Positions 47,142 through 61,200 of a stretch of DNA of 64,000 nucleotides are shown here, piece by piece. Below the pieces are notes generated by a model. That model was not told the origin of the DNA, ran no database searches, and worked only from the letters and a program-made list of their open reading frames with translations. Positions within the stretch are counted from its first letter, which is position 1; each line of letters opens with the position of its first letter. The position numbers and the translations under genes were made by a program. The stretch comes from Clarkia xantiana subsp. parviflora (taxonomy: Eukaryota > Streptophyta > Magnoliopsida > Myrtales > Onagraceae), in NCBI GenBank assembly GCA_036873135.1, contig JAPTYO010000008.1, forward strand, positions 39,068,819 to 39,132,818, written 5' to 3'.

Positions 47142-47167
47142 TTTTTTTTTTTTTTTTTTTTTTTTTT
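47142..47167. repeat. Poly(T) run upstream of the PTI1-like gene
   Basis: An uninterrupted run of about 26 T, 790 bases before the start codon. It could be a nucleosome-excluding promoter element or the tail of a small inserted retroposon; no flanking duplication was identified. Confidence 0.7.
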
Positions 47168-47956
47168 GTAATATAAGAAGCAGATTCGATTCATAATAAT
47201 AATACATAATTACATACAATACAATCAAATCTCTTGCTCCCCACCCTACGTCTCTGTTCATACAAACGTCGTCCTCTCTTCTCTTGTCGGTGATCGGTAA
47301 TATTAATTTGTCCCCTCCACAAAACTTCCTCCAAACTGTTCCGCTTCAGAATTCAGGTCATCGTCGCACGGGGAAGAAGGTAATTTCTTCCTCTATATAT
47401 GCGTCCCAACCGTTTTAGCGTTAACCTTCAAGTTTGTATTCTTAGTCTGTTTTAGATATCCAATTTCTTTCCATCGATCCTAAATTATTGTTCTCCCCTA
47501 TGTAAATTCCTGATTACTGTTGATGATGCCAAATCCTGTCAAATAGATTTTTCCGGCTTGTTTTGGTTTAATGAGCAAAGAAAGTTCTAGAGGTTTCTTT
47601 GATTTTGCGGAATTGCATTAATGGAGATGAAGAATTTATGTGATATAGTTTGCGCATGTTAACAGAGATAAAGATTTGTGGGTAAAGATTGGATTTTTCG
47701 GCCATGATGCAGAGGAATGTGCTGGATTTGTCTTAGCAAAGATTATTAGGCATTCAAATCAACGTTATAAATGCAATGTGCTCCGTTTTAAGCTTATTAT
47801 CATTGTTTCAGTTAACGGAATAAATCAAATACTAACATGCCACTATATTCAATGATCAATTCTTGTTTTATGCAGGCATCTCATTCTCCCCGTGTACATT
47901 ATCAAGGTATAGACAATAGGCATATCATCTTAATTAAATAGGAAGAACAAGACAAG

Positions 47957-49673
47957 ATGCGACGGTGGTTGTGTTGTTCCTGTAAAGCTGGTGATCTCTC
48001 CCCAAAAAGTAATCATGAAGTCAGCAAAAGCTCAAGGGAGCAGAAGACAGACGGTACATTTCTGCACTGATGATGATTAATAGCTTCAAGTTCCAATAAT
48101 AATTTTTTCTTCTGCACGTGCCAAGTAGCTGGATTTAGGAACTTCTTCTGAAATGGAAGTCTTGTTCCTTCAATTTGTACTCTTCAATTAAACATGTCAT
48201 CCTAATGTAGGGCCTAGCAATGATTCAACACCAGCCGCTGCCAAGGTGGAGGCGGCAAAACTCTCCTTATCTATCGAAGTACCGGCTTTGTCTTTAGACG
48301 AAATAAAAGAGAAAACAGGTAACTTTGGACCCAAGGCATTGATTGGTGAGGGATCATACGGAAGGGTGTACTATGCAGATTTAAGTAATGGAAGGGCTAT
48401 GGCTGTGAAGAAGCTCGATGTTTCAGCTGAGGAGTCGAGTGAAGACTTCTTGACTCAGGTTAGGTTTGCTGGTATAATATTTTCTAAGTTTTTCATCTTA
48501 ACTTGTAGTTAGTCGGATGAGGGGAACATTTACCTAAATCAATTTGTTTTTTCTCTACTGGTAGGTTTCCACTGTGTCAAAATTGAAGGATGAAAATTTT
48601 GTTGAGTTACTTGGTTACTGTGTGGATGGAGATATCCAAGTGCTTGCATATGAGTTTGCAACAATGGGATCTTTGCATGATGTATTGCATGGTAGGTGAT
48701 GTTCTTTGGAGGGATTTGATGAATGAATGAGGTTGACTGAAGTTGGATTGTATATCATGATTAATAACAGGTAGAAAGGGAGTTCAGGGTGCACAACCAG
48801 GTCCAGTTCTTGAATGGATACAAAGGGTGAAAATAGCAATAGATGCAGCAAAAGGATTGGAGTATTTGCATGAGAAGGTGAAACCGGGAGCAATAATACA
48901 CAGAGATGTTCGGTCGAGCAATGTGCTTCTGTTTGATGGTTTCAAAGCGAAAATTGCAGATTTTAACCTTTCTAATCAGGCACCTGACATGGCAGCTAGA
49001 CTCCACTCAACTCGAGTATTGGGAACCTTTGGGTATCATGCTCCAGAGTGAGTGTATCTAATTACTTTGTTTTGTTTGATTGTTTCTAACAAGTAGTAAG
49101 TTGTTATTGAGTGAGTGAGTGAGGTTGTTGTTTGATGCAGATATGCAATGACGGGTCAGTTGACACAAAAGAGCGATGTGTATAGCTTTGGAGTTGTGTT
49201 ACTTGAGCTTTTGACAGGAAGAAAACCCGTTGACCATACGATGCCTCGAGGGCAACAGAGTCTTGTTACATGGGTGAGTGAGTTGTGTTTATATATATTT
49301 AGTTGGTTGGAGAAGAGAAGAGGAGAGTATGAAAAGAAAGACTGATTGTTTAATTAGGCTACTCCCCGTTTGAGCGAAGACAAAGTGAAGCAATGCGTGG
49401 ATCCGAGGCTTAAAGACTATCCTGTTAAAGGAATTGCTAAGGTGATAGATAACATTGTTAAAGAAATCTTATCTTATATTTATTATAGGATAGAGTAGAG
49501 TAGAAAAATATATAATAATAATAATTTGGTTGAAACAGTTAGCTGCAGTAGCTGCATTGTGTGTGCAATATGAAGCAGAGTTCCGACCAAACATGAGCAT
49601 CGTAGTGAAGGCACTGCAGCCGCTTCTCAAGTCTCATTCCTCTCTGCCGGGCTCTTCTAATTCTGACAATTAA
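47957..49673 (+). CDS. PTI1-like: PTI1-like receptor-like cytoplasmic kinase
   Basis: Seven coding exons, 366 aa: 47957-48053, 48211-48458, 48565-48691, 48771-49047, 49141-49273, 49358-49441, 49539-49673; all GT-AG. PTI1 kinases (RLCK-VIII) act downstream of resistance and receptor kinases at the plasma membrane (family knowledge). The N-terminus MRRWLCCSC has the cysteines used for S-acylation in this family. Kinase motifs: P-loop [15 protein letters not shown] lysine, catalytic [11 protein letters not shown] instead of DFG ([10 protein letters not shown], normal for PTI1), activation segment [18 protein letters not shown] containing the conserved phosphorylated Thr, and [18 protein letters not shown]. 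The C-terminus [15 protein letters not shown] is typical. A 5' UTR intron is likely (donor after 47382, acceptor before 47879). No disabling mutation. Length equals the family norm (~360 aa). Confidence 0.96.
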
Positions 49674-50323
49674 AATCATCCCTCCCTCCTTTACTACTCT
49701 TCTTGTTCAATCAATCACTTTCCTTCCAATTTGTTCATTTATTTTTCCATATACGTCCAATAATAATACACCAATTATTATATAATAATCAATCAATGAA
49801 ATATTTGGTCGATTAGATTGGTAGGTAGCTTTCATTTTCTGATCAAATTTAAGTTCATCACTTGCCTTGCTGGACCATTTGGAAAGAGTAGAGTGCCTCC
49901 GTGAAGTTGAAGCCCTAGCAGTTTGCATGCCTGGCTTATGGACAACAAGTCCCACTCAAGTATTCTTGGCAACATTATTCCTGACTGCCTATTTTCGGAC
50001 GTACACATCAAATGTTGATTCTGTCCCAATTCCATCCAACCATATAATTGGATGCACTTACGGTTCCAAGATTTTAAAACCGTAAGTGAATACAATTCCG
50101 CAATTTTTAAAATAAGTTCTCAATTAAAATTATGCGGAGAAAAGATAACTGATGAGGACTTACTGGAAAAAAAAAAAACATTTTCAACTTTCCATGCCTC
50201 TAATGTGTTGTTATAACAACAATATCGAGAAAAAAGTTTTAAGAATTATTCTTAATTGATTTCATTCCTCCTTGTGGCTGAGCAAAATAGCGAGCTTTTG
50301 AAGAAAAATCATGTGGCCAGCCC
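49674..50323. other. 3' flank of the PTI1-like gene
   Basis: The 3' UTR is T/C-rich with AATAATAATACACC near 49760 as a possible polyadenylation region. Beyond ~49860 the DNA is unassigned; the frames on both strands at 49830-50095 overlap each other and have no motif. Confidence 0.5.
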
Positions 50324-50919
50324 TTTTAGCATTTGGACAATGGCCCGCCGTTATTGAGAGCCCATTAATAAAGTCCATGTATCTAAGAAATTAGATAAAG
50401 TCACATTAAAGATTTTGGGCTAGGCCTAAAATCCCAATTGACATGGGAGGCCAAATATTGGGCCTCCCTATAGCATGGCCGGCCGAATATTACTAGAGCG
50501 GTAAAGTGGACTTTTGTCCACTTTTACTCCTCTTATAAATAGGGACCTAAGGTTGGGTTTTCATAATGCTATTCTCTTCTCCTAAGTTGTGAGATTAAAA
50601 GAAAACCCTCCTCCCCTAAAACCTCTAGTTTGGCCGAACCTATAGCAACACCAAGGAGGTGCCAAATTGCGTCGAGCAATTTACTCCAAGAGATCCATCC
50701 CGCGAAGAATCGACTGAGGCTTTGCTGTGAGGCATAATCCGCGTAGGGCTTCTCTAACAGGAACCTCTATCGGAACCGTCCGGCGGATCGAGAACTCACC
50801 TCAACGGTCCAGGGCTACAGGAAACATTGTAGGTATGTGCACCTTATTCCGTTGCGTATTAGTTACCAAGCACGTATCTAGGGTTTTGTTTCCGTTGTAT
50901 TAATCCCCTAAATCCTACA
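50324..50919 (+). repeat. Copia 5' LTR, type A (+)
   Basis: About 596 bp, ending CCCTAAATCCTACA at 50919. Its left edge is eroded (TTTTAGCATTTGG where TGTTAGCATATGG is expected). TATA-like CTTATAAATAGGG is at 50532-50544. It aligns with 9042-9570 and the reverse of 4567-5166. Confidence 0.82.
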
Positions 50920-50920
50920 C

Positions 50921-50932
50921 TGGTATCAGAGC
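50921..50932 (+). other. tRNA-iMet primer-binding site
   Basis: TGGTATCAGAGC, one base after the LTR. Perfect match to the plant initiator-tRNA site; sets the element on the + strand. Confidence 0.9.
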
Positions 50933-51590
50933 ATGTGTTAGGGAGTTCGTGTTTTGATAAAATTGATCTTCTTGGCTTTTCTTGATGTCAGCCGAAATTA
51001 TAAAGGTTTTAAATTTTAAAATTTTTAAAATTTTGGTGATTTTCGGACTGGCCATGGTTTTTCATGATGTTCATAATGAAGTTTGATGTTCATGATCTAC
51101 AAGAAAAACAAATCTTTAATCAAGTTTAAACTTTGGATTCTTGATCATGATAAGATTTGATCTTGAAATTTGACCACTTACCCTAGTTTTGGTGTTTTTC
51201 GGTCGAACCCTCTTATAGGTGTTCAAGGTGAAATTTTTTATTTCTTTGTCCACAAGTAACCCTATAGTGACCGGAAATATTGAGAAAAATATTTTATTAA
51301 TTTTGGCCGAAATATTAATCTTAGGGATTAAACCAAAATTAGGGCTAGGTTCACAAGATAATTGTGAATAGAAACTATCAATATATCTTGTACAATATTA
51401 GGGATCTAGTTAATATTGATAATATAGTTGCCTAAAAGATTGAGAAAATATATATTATTGATGAAATATATTTCCCTAAATATTGAATATTGACAAAAAT
51501 ATATTCTCTAATATATATAGTGTTGCCAATTATATATATGTATATATATTGTTGATTGATTATATATCTTTAAATATAAAATCTTGACAA

Positions 51591-51637
<47 letters not shown>

Positions 51638-53040
51638 GTGTGTGTGTGCGTGTGTGTGTGTGTGTGTTTGCAGAAAATTAGACATTATTTAATAATTAAT
51701 TGTTACTTGGAGGCTAAGTTAAGTTTTTAGTGAACTTTAAAACCCTACTTGGCCCACAAGTAATAATTCGGACCAAACCCTGTGGGTTATGGACTGGTCC
51801 AATTTTAGCACATCCGGGTCGGGTCAACCAACCCGGAATACCATGTGAACGGGTCGGATCGGACCGAACCGGGTCGGTTTACACGGGTTGAATCGGAGCG
51901 AGTCAAACGCCGGGTTTTCTCAATCGGTCTGACACATTCGGGTCAGGTCGGATCGGGGCAAATAATATGGGTCGAACCGACCCATTTTGAGTGGCAAACC
52001 GAACTGAATCCCATTTTAAACCGAACCGGTCGAACCGTTTTACCGAACCGGACCGATCTGAACCGTTCTGAACCGAACCGGAAAATTAATTAATCTGAAC
52101 TGAATTAATTAAATAAAATAAAATAGGATGGTCAAATTTTTAAATCCACATGTTTTTCGAACTTTAAAGTACATACACAGTGCTCAAAGGTTTAATATTT
52201 CATCGATTTATTTTAAACATGATGCGCAGTTTTGATTATGGGGATGGATCTCAGAAATGCATGATTTTGGGACTGAATCATTTAGTGGGCTGAATTGTAA
52301 TTTCTATTTAATTGATATTGTCGCATGATTAGAATTGTCGTCTTGACTATGTCAAACTAGCTGGATTATGCATATTGTGGGCAGAGCCCTGGTTTTCAAT
52401 TATTGAGTTGCGCACTAGGATAGACATGCTGTAATGGTTGAAATTGCCTAGGATACATGTTTAGAAGTACGCATGATTGATTAATAGCATGAATTGCAAG
52501 TCACCCCAAAATGTTTTTAAAGTAGATATTCAGTCGCCAAATATGCATGTATGTATAGTATAATCACACATGATGCGTATGCATGAATGTTGAGGATGGA
52601 TTAGCATGTGATAATTTACCTAAGCAGTAGAATTATATATGCTGACGCATGACGCGTATGCATGAGATGTGTTGGTTTTTTGGATGTGATATGCGCATGA
52701 TAATTTACTTGTGTAGTAGAATTATATGTGCAAACTTGAGTTCCTAGAAACGTTTTTAAAAAGGGCCTTGGGAAAGCCAATATAAGGTGTTCTAGAAACC
52801 TCCCGTTCTGGTTGTTGCGATTAAACTGTTTTAAAATATTGATCTATTAGAAAGAAGACGACGGTAATGTGGACTCTTTCACGACCCCCCTTCCCTCGGT
52901 TTACTGTCGGGCGGTTGGGTTAGATGTCTGAGGGATCATTATTAGTCATCATCTATCTCATAGATATCCGATGAACGCAATTCTTTTTCAAAATGTTACT
53001 GTCTTCCTGCTTATGCATAGTCATCAATGTGACAATATAG

Positions 53041-53574
53041 ATGGCGGATAGAGTGCAATTCTATGTTCTTAGTGATCTAGATGGAATAAGGTATGATGAG
53101 TGGAGAGAATATGTGTGGAAAATCCTCTCTCTAGCGGACCTCGAGAATTGTTTAAATCCAAATGGAGACATGATGATGACGGAAAAATACGGTAGTCCGC
53201 TCTCCCAAGACGACGAAAGGACACGCAAGGACCAGGAAGCAGCATGGTTGATATTTTCAACCTTAATAACAGAAATTGCGGAACAATTCATGAATGTCAG
53301 TGCATTACACCTATGATGTGCTTTGCATCTACGCTTCGGCGATAGATATGCGGCAACAGCTAGGGAACTCATTTTGGAATATGACGTTACTATAAGCATT
53401 GATGTCGGCGTAATGACAAACCATACTCCTAATGACGAAAAGGAGGCATGGGAAAGGATTTATCCTATCATGAAGAAATTTCCTTTATCGTGGTTCGTCG
53501 ATGAAAATGGTTTCAGGCGTTTGATCAGATCGATCGAGACGATTTTGAGATTGTTCGATGGATTGAAACCTTAG
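53041..53574 (+). pseudogene. Copia gag remnant
   Basis: Two frames (53041-53316, 53323-53574) joined by a frameshift near 53316. The layout is that of Copia gag: DLDGIRYDEWREYVWKIL near the start, QEAAWLIFSTLITEIAEQF in the middle, and WERIYPIMKKFP further on. No zinc knuckle is visible. A homologous stretch lies on the - strand near 60780-60830 (the GATGTCGGCGTAA phrase). Confidence 0.65.
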
Positions 53575-54786
53575 GAAATTCATGAGTTGGAGGACCTCTT
53601 CACTCATATGCGCAAAGCTCTAGAATCGAGCAATAAAAGGCTCAAACAAAAATCCGGTAGGTCAAAATACCGTTGATTAAAGCGCGTCTCAGGTACGTCT
53701 CGTTTGCCATGCATATATAAAACAGTGAAAAATTTTATACAACACAAATCGTCTGATATGATTCATTTATGAATTCTTTTCAGGAGTAGTGTTGGACATG
53801 GCTTGAAGATTCTAGACAAACAATTTCTCTTGTTATTGCTTTATGAGACCCTTGTCGATGTCATTTAAATTCCGTTGTCATTAACATTTCGACATATGGA
53901 ATTTATTGGATCATGGAATAAAATGATGTTATTGAAACCAATTCAATTGTGAAAGCAATCTATTTATCCTTCAACCTAAACAAAAGGTTAATACCAATTC
54001 CGATAAATTTGGAGTTGTGACGAAATGATTCTCAAAGACATCCAGACATATTCTGCCTCATCATTACCCAATCGGTCGCGAACTTAGATTATAACTCTTG
54101 TTAAAATACTTATTTGTTAGTACTCCATTATAAAATTAAAATAGTAATGATGAACATGTATGAAACCAATTAAACTGAATTTTCAAAAATCAAAAAAATT
54201 CACCACGGGTGATACCTGGTGATGCGTGCGCAATGCACGCGTGTTCCTCGAAAGATGGAACACATCGATTCGAAGTAGAAAATTCAATATAAAGTGTGTT
54301 CTTGATTTAATGCTTAAAGTAATTTTTCATTCGCACGAACACCCATTCAAGGGTTTTTACTCATACAAAATTGTCATGAGAATTTCAACGAGCATAAGGT
54401 GAAAACCTAATGCACGATCCACGGTGGATAAACCTTGGGGTATGAGTGTGCAATGAAAAGGAACGTCTGTTGAACGACGTCTCCCACTATATGCCTTTAA
54501 CGACAAATGATTGGCAAAGCATTAAAACGTCACACACTACATAAACAAGGTCAGTACCATGATATCGCAAGTTCAAACTTATAAATCTCCTTTCTTCAAA
54601 GGAATGTTATAGGTAACTGCGAATCATGTGGTGAACCTACTTTGTATATAAATCGGTTACGCGACACCATGTGAGCTATTGGTAATGAGTGGGATCTTAC
54701 CAGAATTGCGACATTTATGTTGCAAATAAAACACAGACATAGTAACGATGGAATGCTGAAAAACATCTCCATACATGTGTGCAATA

Positions 54787-55451
54787 GCTTGGAAGTTTGG
54801 TGACGTGGTCGAAAATGAGACGTTACAATACTTGAGTCTGTATTTCCACAGCTTAAAACAAACGAAGTCTTGATTGAACTAGAGGATGATGATAATCAGG
54901 TCCCACTCGATTCGAGTGGGAGATTTGAGGCAGCAACACAAGTGAACGATATGGTAAATGAAGATGGGGACATTTTCATAATAAATCCAGTGGGAGGAGT
55001 CAATCCAACCACCCAGATCACTATTGCTGCAGGTGCGAATCAAGTCTGACCCGATGATCATGTTACTGAACCGATGGATGAAAATCCAATTTTACCTCAA
55101 CTACCTACTGTACCCAGTGGGAGTGGTACGTGGAATTAATCTCGGAAGTGGAAATCCGAGACCGAGAGGTTGTCCAAGATAAGTTGCTGGTGAAAGTTCA
55201 AGTAGCGCCCTTGTTCCCAGTGGGAGTATTGCACCGATAACTAGCATTATTCCTAGTGGGAGTGAAGTTCAAATTCAAGATGGGATTATCGAGCCTAGAC
55301 GCAGTCTAAGGCAACGAACTTCTCCTAAGAAGTATCCTATTGAAAAAGGTAAATTATTCACTCTTACTTCGGTTGATGAACCGGTAAAGGTTAAACAAGC
55401 TATGGATGGACCTCAAGCGAAAGAATGGAGGAAAGTAATGGCAGATTAGAC
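54787..55451 (+). pseudogene. Copia linker and start of RT, left part of a split frame
   Basis: The frame contains SGRFEAATQVNDMVNEDGD, IINPVGGVNPT, repeated PSGS, EPRRSLRQRTSPKKYP and AMDGPQAKEWRKVMAD, the last being the block that opens Copia RT. Stops interrupt it in several places. It ends at the TSD TAGAC (55447-55451) of the - strand Copia and resumes at 63829. Confidence 0.85.
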
Positions 55452-56025
55452 TGTTGGATTACGGGGACGAAATACTACGGAATGCTAAACGTGTACATGC
55501 AAGTAATCTAACTACGCAGCGGAATAGTGTACACATACCTTTTAGCTTTCCTGCCCAAAAACGTCGTTGAGGGAGTTCTGATCCTCCGGTCGGAACCACG
55601 TACAAGTTCTTCGTAAGAAGAAGTCCTACGCGGTGTAAGCTCCACAGCAAAGCCTCTGATCGATTCTTCAACGGGGACAGAACCTCGGACTAAGATGTGC
55701 CGAAAAGCTCAACTAAGGGGGTGAGAGGGTTTCTCTCAAGTTCCTCAATTGAGGTACTTCTTATTATGAATGATGTTTAAACCCCTTAGGTGAGTATCCT
55801 ATATATAGGATTGGTGGAGTGGACAAAGTCCACTCCAACCAATGTTGGATTAGTTTCGGCCGAACCTATGCTATTAAGGGGGAGGCCCAGTTTTGGGCCT
55901 CCCATGTCAATTAGGGATTGGGTTTGGCCCAATTAGCCTAATGTGACAATTACCTAATTAACTTAGGTAATTTCCTTAGCATTAACGGGCTACCAATTAC
56001 GGCGTCACGTCAACATTTGCTAACA
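55452..56025 (-). repeat. 3' LTR of the nested Copia, type B
   Basis: TGTTGGATTACGG at the outer edge, ACATTTGCTAACA at the inner edge; TATATATAGG promoter-like motif near 55800. Pairs with 63249-63823. Confidence 0.94.
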
Positions 56026-57142
56026 GCTCCCACTCGCCGGAATGGGAGGGTGCCTGTTAATATATAGTTATCTAATAGCATCAACATCTCGTCTCCGTCT
56101 CCGAATAGTTCTTACGAGGTTTTCCGTGCGACCGGCGGATACGAAGGCCATCGAGCTACTCATTTGTTAGGAGTATTGTAGCGCCCGCAGAACGTTGATT
56201 CCCTTTCGTAAATCAATCCTGTTAAAATAAAACATATACCGCACTGTATCCTTGGTCAACTGATAATTCTCCAATTGCCCAGTTTTCCACATAGGAATAC
56301 TTCTCCAGGGCATCCGTTACAAGTGTTCACAACCTTCAACTAATATCCGGTTGGCGGCCACCTAGTGAACACAAGAGTCGGTGAATTATAGGTGAACTTG
56401 ACCATCCCCATTGCTTATACCCTTAGTCTAACTCAACCGGTTTCCAAGACGTGGTCACTTGGCAATTTTCTTTGGCTCTACGCTCGTACGCCGTGAAGCG
56501 GACATTGAGCTAGACCTTACGTATAAGTTCTGAGTCCGAGAGGATACTTTGGATGCCTCTTCATAAGACATCCGGGATCAATCAAACGCTCATGGTGAAG
56601 AAGTATGCGCCCTTTGAAACACTAGGATTCTAGCTAGCACAACCGAGCATGACCCCGTGGTCGAACATGGCACGCGCAGTATGAAGCACGCGTCGATAGC
56701 ACACCTGGACTAGCCAGGATTGGGGTATGTCAATCATGCTATCGCAGAATCTTTCATCTGACCCTGAATGTGATTTTAATGATGGACTGGGTCCAGCACG
56801 ACGATGTACAAAACGAAGATTAAGTCGTGCATTAAGCGTAACAAGGTTATCGTTTCGTTTAAACAGGTTTATCCCCCTGGTTCTTAGCCAATCTTGTTGT
56901 GGTAGAGGTCCCCCTCTCTTTACAAGATGACCGTGCCTGTGTGACGAGGCATGGTTCACATTCGACATATTTTGGTGGAAGAGTTTTACCTCTTCCTACG
57001 ACTTAGTTTATAGACCGTAAAAACTGATGTTATATTTCATTATGACGTCGATTGATCATATACTCAGTTTGCAAATATTTTATTCAATCGAAATAATATT
57101 ATTTCAAATGTCAAAATGTTATCGCTTATACAAGTCACTTAT
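56026..57142 (-). other. 3' untranslated region of the nested Copia
   Basis: Between the polypurine tract and the pol stop. It is colinear with 5167-6300 of the composite element, so the long 3' UTR is a family trait. The frames at 56630-56968 (-) and 56727-56930 (+) in it are not conserved at the other locus. Confidence 0.7.
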
Positions 57143-58480
57143 TTAAGCAGTACGTAGTCCAAGCAGTTTTACGTGCTTTTCAAAAATTTCTCTACGTAAT
57201 GGCTTAGTTAATGGATTTGCAACCATTTTATCCGTGGACAAGTATTCTAAAGCGATTATGTTGTCTTCCAGAACATATTTAGCATAATTGTATTTCACAT
57301 CAATATGTTTGGTCCTACTATGGTCCTTTGGATTCTTAACTGCTGCAATGGCGGCCTGACTGTCGGAGTATACCTTGACGGGATTACTCTCTTTGCCAGT
57401 GCCAATCAATGCAGTAAGAAGCCTTTTCAGCCAGACTGCTTCTTGTGTGTTTTTAGAAAGGAAAGCGAATTCCGATTCCATAGTGGAAAGCGCGACACAT
57501 GATTGGTTCTTGCTTACCCAAGATATGATAGCATTAGCAAGAAGGAAAACTCCTCCTGTGGGGGACTTACGATCATCTGGATCGCCACCGTGGTCGGCGT
57601 CACTATAACCGGTCAATTCTATTTGCTTTCCCTTATAGCACAAAACATAGTCGGCAGTACCTTTCAGATACCTTATAATTCGTTTTACGGCCTTTAGATG
57701 TTGATAACTAGGATCTGATTGGAATCTTGCTACTAGGCCCACAGCGTAACAGATGTCTGGCCGAGTACATAGCATGGCGTACATTAACTTTCTACCATGG
57801 TTAGATACTCTGCATTCTTCATCTGTTCACGCTCCTGCTGGTTCTTCGGGCCATCACGCTTCGACAGCGCGTACCCGAACAAAACCGGCGTATCCACGAG
57901 TTTAGCATCGAGCATTCTGAATCTTTTCAAAAGTTTGTTGATATATGATTCTTTAGATAGACATAATATCCGGGTGGTACAATCTCGTGCAATTTTAATG
58001 CCTAAGATGTACGTGGCCTCTCCCATATCTTTCATCTCAAATGCTGATGATAACCAGGACTTTGATTTGTTCATGAAACCCACATTGTTTGCAGCAATGA
58101 GTATGTCATCTACGTATAAGGTTATGATGACATATTTAGACCCGGAGGTCTTGGTGTAAACGCAGGGATCCTCGTGAAGATTCACAAACCCGTTTTCGAC
58201 GATTTCCTCGTGGAATCTGCGATACCATTGCCGAGAAGACGGTTTAAGACCGTAAATAGACCTTTAGAGTTTGCAAATTTTACGTTCTTTTCCAGGAGTA
58301 ATAAAACCCTATGGCTGCTCCATATAGATCTATTCCTCCAGGTTTCCATGGAGAAATGCGGTCTTTAACATCCATTTGATGCAGGCTCGTGATAGGCTTG
58401 CAATAAGGGCAAGAATGGCCCTAACTGTGGTGTAACGCACAGTTGGTGAGTATGTTTCATCAAAGTCCACTCCGTGAAAT
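57143..58480 (-). pseudogene. Copia RT and RNase H of the nested element
   Basis: RNase H (57784-57143, 213 codons): MYAMLCTRPDICYAVGL, GYSDADHGGDPDDRKSPTGG, ALSTMESEFAFLSKN, VYSDSQAAIAAVKN, SRTKHIDVKY and the end STDKMVANPLTKPL. RT (58185-57784): DPCVYTKTSG, catalytic LYVDDILIAANN, EMKDMGEATYILGIKI. A frameshift near 57786 separates the two, and further stops disrupt 58480-58190, where DVKTAFLHGN and GLKPSSRQW-type motifs can still be followed. The catalytic aspartates are present, but the frame is not intact. Confidence 0.9.
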
Positions 58481-58799
58481 AGGGTATATCCTTTCGCAAT
58501 TGTTCAAGTTTTGCACCACTCAAATTTTCCATCAGTAGTGAATTATAAAATTTGATTTTCTAGCCCTGTGGTTAACAGGTTAATCAACTGAAGACCAAAA
58601 CCAAATTTGCTCTTATTTAGGCAATTTCATTCTCCATTGTTTTCCTCCATTCCTTTGTTTGAGGCCCTTCCATTGCTTGTCGAACCGTCACTGGTTCGTG
58701 AACGAATGTCTCACTTGATGGGATACTTCTTAAAAGAAGTTCGTTGCCTTAGACTAAGTCTAGGCTCGATAATCTCATCTTTAGTCTGATCGTTACTCC

Positions 58800-61200
58800 C
58801 ACTCGGAATAATGCTTCTTTTCAGAGCATTATTCCCACTGGGAACAATGGCGGTGCTTGAACTTTTGGTCTACAACTTTCTTAGAATGACCTTTTGGTCT
58901 CAGGATTTTACCTCTGAGATTTATTCCTTGATCACTAGGATCTGGAATTAAGTTAGTCATATCCTCCCACTAGGAATAATGTGCAGTTGCAACGACTATT
59001 GGATTTTCATCCAATGGTTCAGGATTATGATTATCAGGTCCGACTTGATTCGCATTAACATTTAGTGATGATTATGTGAGGGGGAGTGAGTCCTCCCACT
59101 GGATTTATTATGAGGACGTTTCCATCATCATTTACCATGTCATTCACTAATGCATTCACTAATGCATTCACTAATGCTATATCATTCTCCCACTCGAAGT
59201 AAGTGGGACCTGAGAATCTCCTTTATCCATTTTAATCCGATCAGTACTTTAGTTTGTTTCGTTCCGCAAAGCACTGGAACTCCATCCTCAAATTTCTATA
59301 ATGTGTCATGTTCGACCACGTTACCATTAATCCAAGCTAATTATAAACTTGTATCTTTTAAGAGTAGACCGTACTCTTAATAAATACTTGTTTAATGCGC
59401 AAATTAATGCTACTTTATGATAAGGTTTCACACGTATCATTTATTAGCTTTTAAGGTAACGCTCCAACCGATTTTATTGGAACATAGTTTTACATTAATA
59501 TGAAATCAACTTAATTTCATTCCATAGGAACAATTAATGTTGAGTTCTGACATAATGTAATTTTAAACTATGTTTCTCGAAGTATTTAATAATATGATAG
59601 CTCAGCCAATTTTTTTTTGTTAAAGGCTTATAGTGGGAGTGTCATTTTACAGACTACTTCCTTTCGTTTATTAACTCATCCAGAGACTTATCCACCTCAT
59701 GGACTATGCATTTGAGCTCTCGCTTTAATGCCATAGTTGACGTCTTACTAGATCGTAGTAGCATTAAAGCATACTTCTAACTATAGTAGTCATCAATGAG
59801 TTATTTCCAAAGGATTATAAACGAAAATTCAGCATTCATTCATTAAATCACTTCATTATTAAATTTGTACTCTAAAACGATGTGTTCTGTGTCTTGAGGC
59901 ACACGTGCGTACGACGCATAAAACTAGTTTTATCTCGTGGTTTTGAATCGTTTCATTTCCAAATTTAATTTAATCGGTTTTTGAACATGTTTAATTATTA
60001 CGCAAATAATCATTTTTAAATGGAGTACTAACAAATAAGAAATGCTAAATCTTTCGATCTAGCTACGCAATCGATGGGTATATTCAGTTCAGTTGTCCTG
60101 ACTGAGTTGACGGAGCATGTGTGTCGTTTCGTTTTATTCGTCAACTTTTACCTGACCGAAATTTTGGTCCTAACCCGTAGGTTTGTATTTTCGTTTCGGA
60201 TTGTTCTCGTTCAACCGAGACATTAAATTGATAAGCAAACTGAGGTTCAAATCGAGCAACAATTACTTTATTCAATAACTCCGAATCTCAAAATAACCAA
60301 AATTTTAGTAACGAACGACGAACGATAAATGACAATGGTATAGTTCTTGATTTGAAGTTTGCATATATGATCCATGATTCTGGCGCATATAGTCAAGAAC
60401 TTTGAGTCATGTTGAACATCTCGTCTGAGTAAATTCACGAGTGAATCAGTTCAAATGATATGTGTCCGTATAAAACATTTTACAGCTTCATACACATGAC
60501 CTGCGTATTTGAGACGCACATTATCAGCGGGGTCTAACCCACTGGATTATCGTATAGGACTTATTCGGTCCAGTTCTCTTATTGCTATGTGAATCATGGT
60601 TTACTTCTTTCAAACTCATTATGGTGAGCAGATAAGGTTTCCCTTTCACTGCTGTGGTTACTGTATTTGATTAGGCTCAAGGTTATTGAGTCCTGTCAAT
60701 ATCAGACAACCATATACATCATTTTCAAGTTGACCTTCCATCCTGAAGACTCGATGCGGGTTTTACGCCGACATCCATGAAAAGCGAGAAGACCATCTCA
60801 TTCAACCGAAACATTTCTAGCGTTTGCATCCTTGCTTCCACCGAGGCGGATGCGAAGGAATACTAAGCTATAACATTGTCTGGTTCCAATTGAAGTCTTC
60901 TTCAACCCCTTTTTACCAAGGTCGAATGTATGACCATATATGCGTTCAGATCATTAAAGAACCTACTCCAATTATCGGGGAAATAATTTATCACATTCAT
61001 CATTGTCAAAATCATACAAATTACTATATTCATCCGTAGTTGTCATCTCCACTTTTCGGAATCGTAGTGGAGAGCTCAGCACACACTCCAATTTTATTCA
61101 TCATAATTAATACCATCAAGATTCCGAGTAATATGGAATCGCACTAATTGAGCCAACTCTCACATTGATAATTACGCTAAGTTAGGGAGACAATAACATT
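58800..61200 (-). pseudogene. Degenerate gag and linker region of the nested Copia
   Basis: Homology is seen by eye: the reverse of 59150-59340 matches 4060-4260 and 54790-54960 (CGTGGTCGAACATGA, CGAGTGGGAG), and the reverse of 60750-61200 matches the + element's gag and its start. No continuous frame remains. Confidence 0.6.

Noticed and set aside
53061..53399. Frames on the - strand over the gag remnant
   Set aside because: They are antisense to a stretch with Copia gag character on + and carry no motif of their own.
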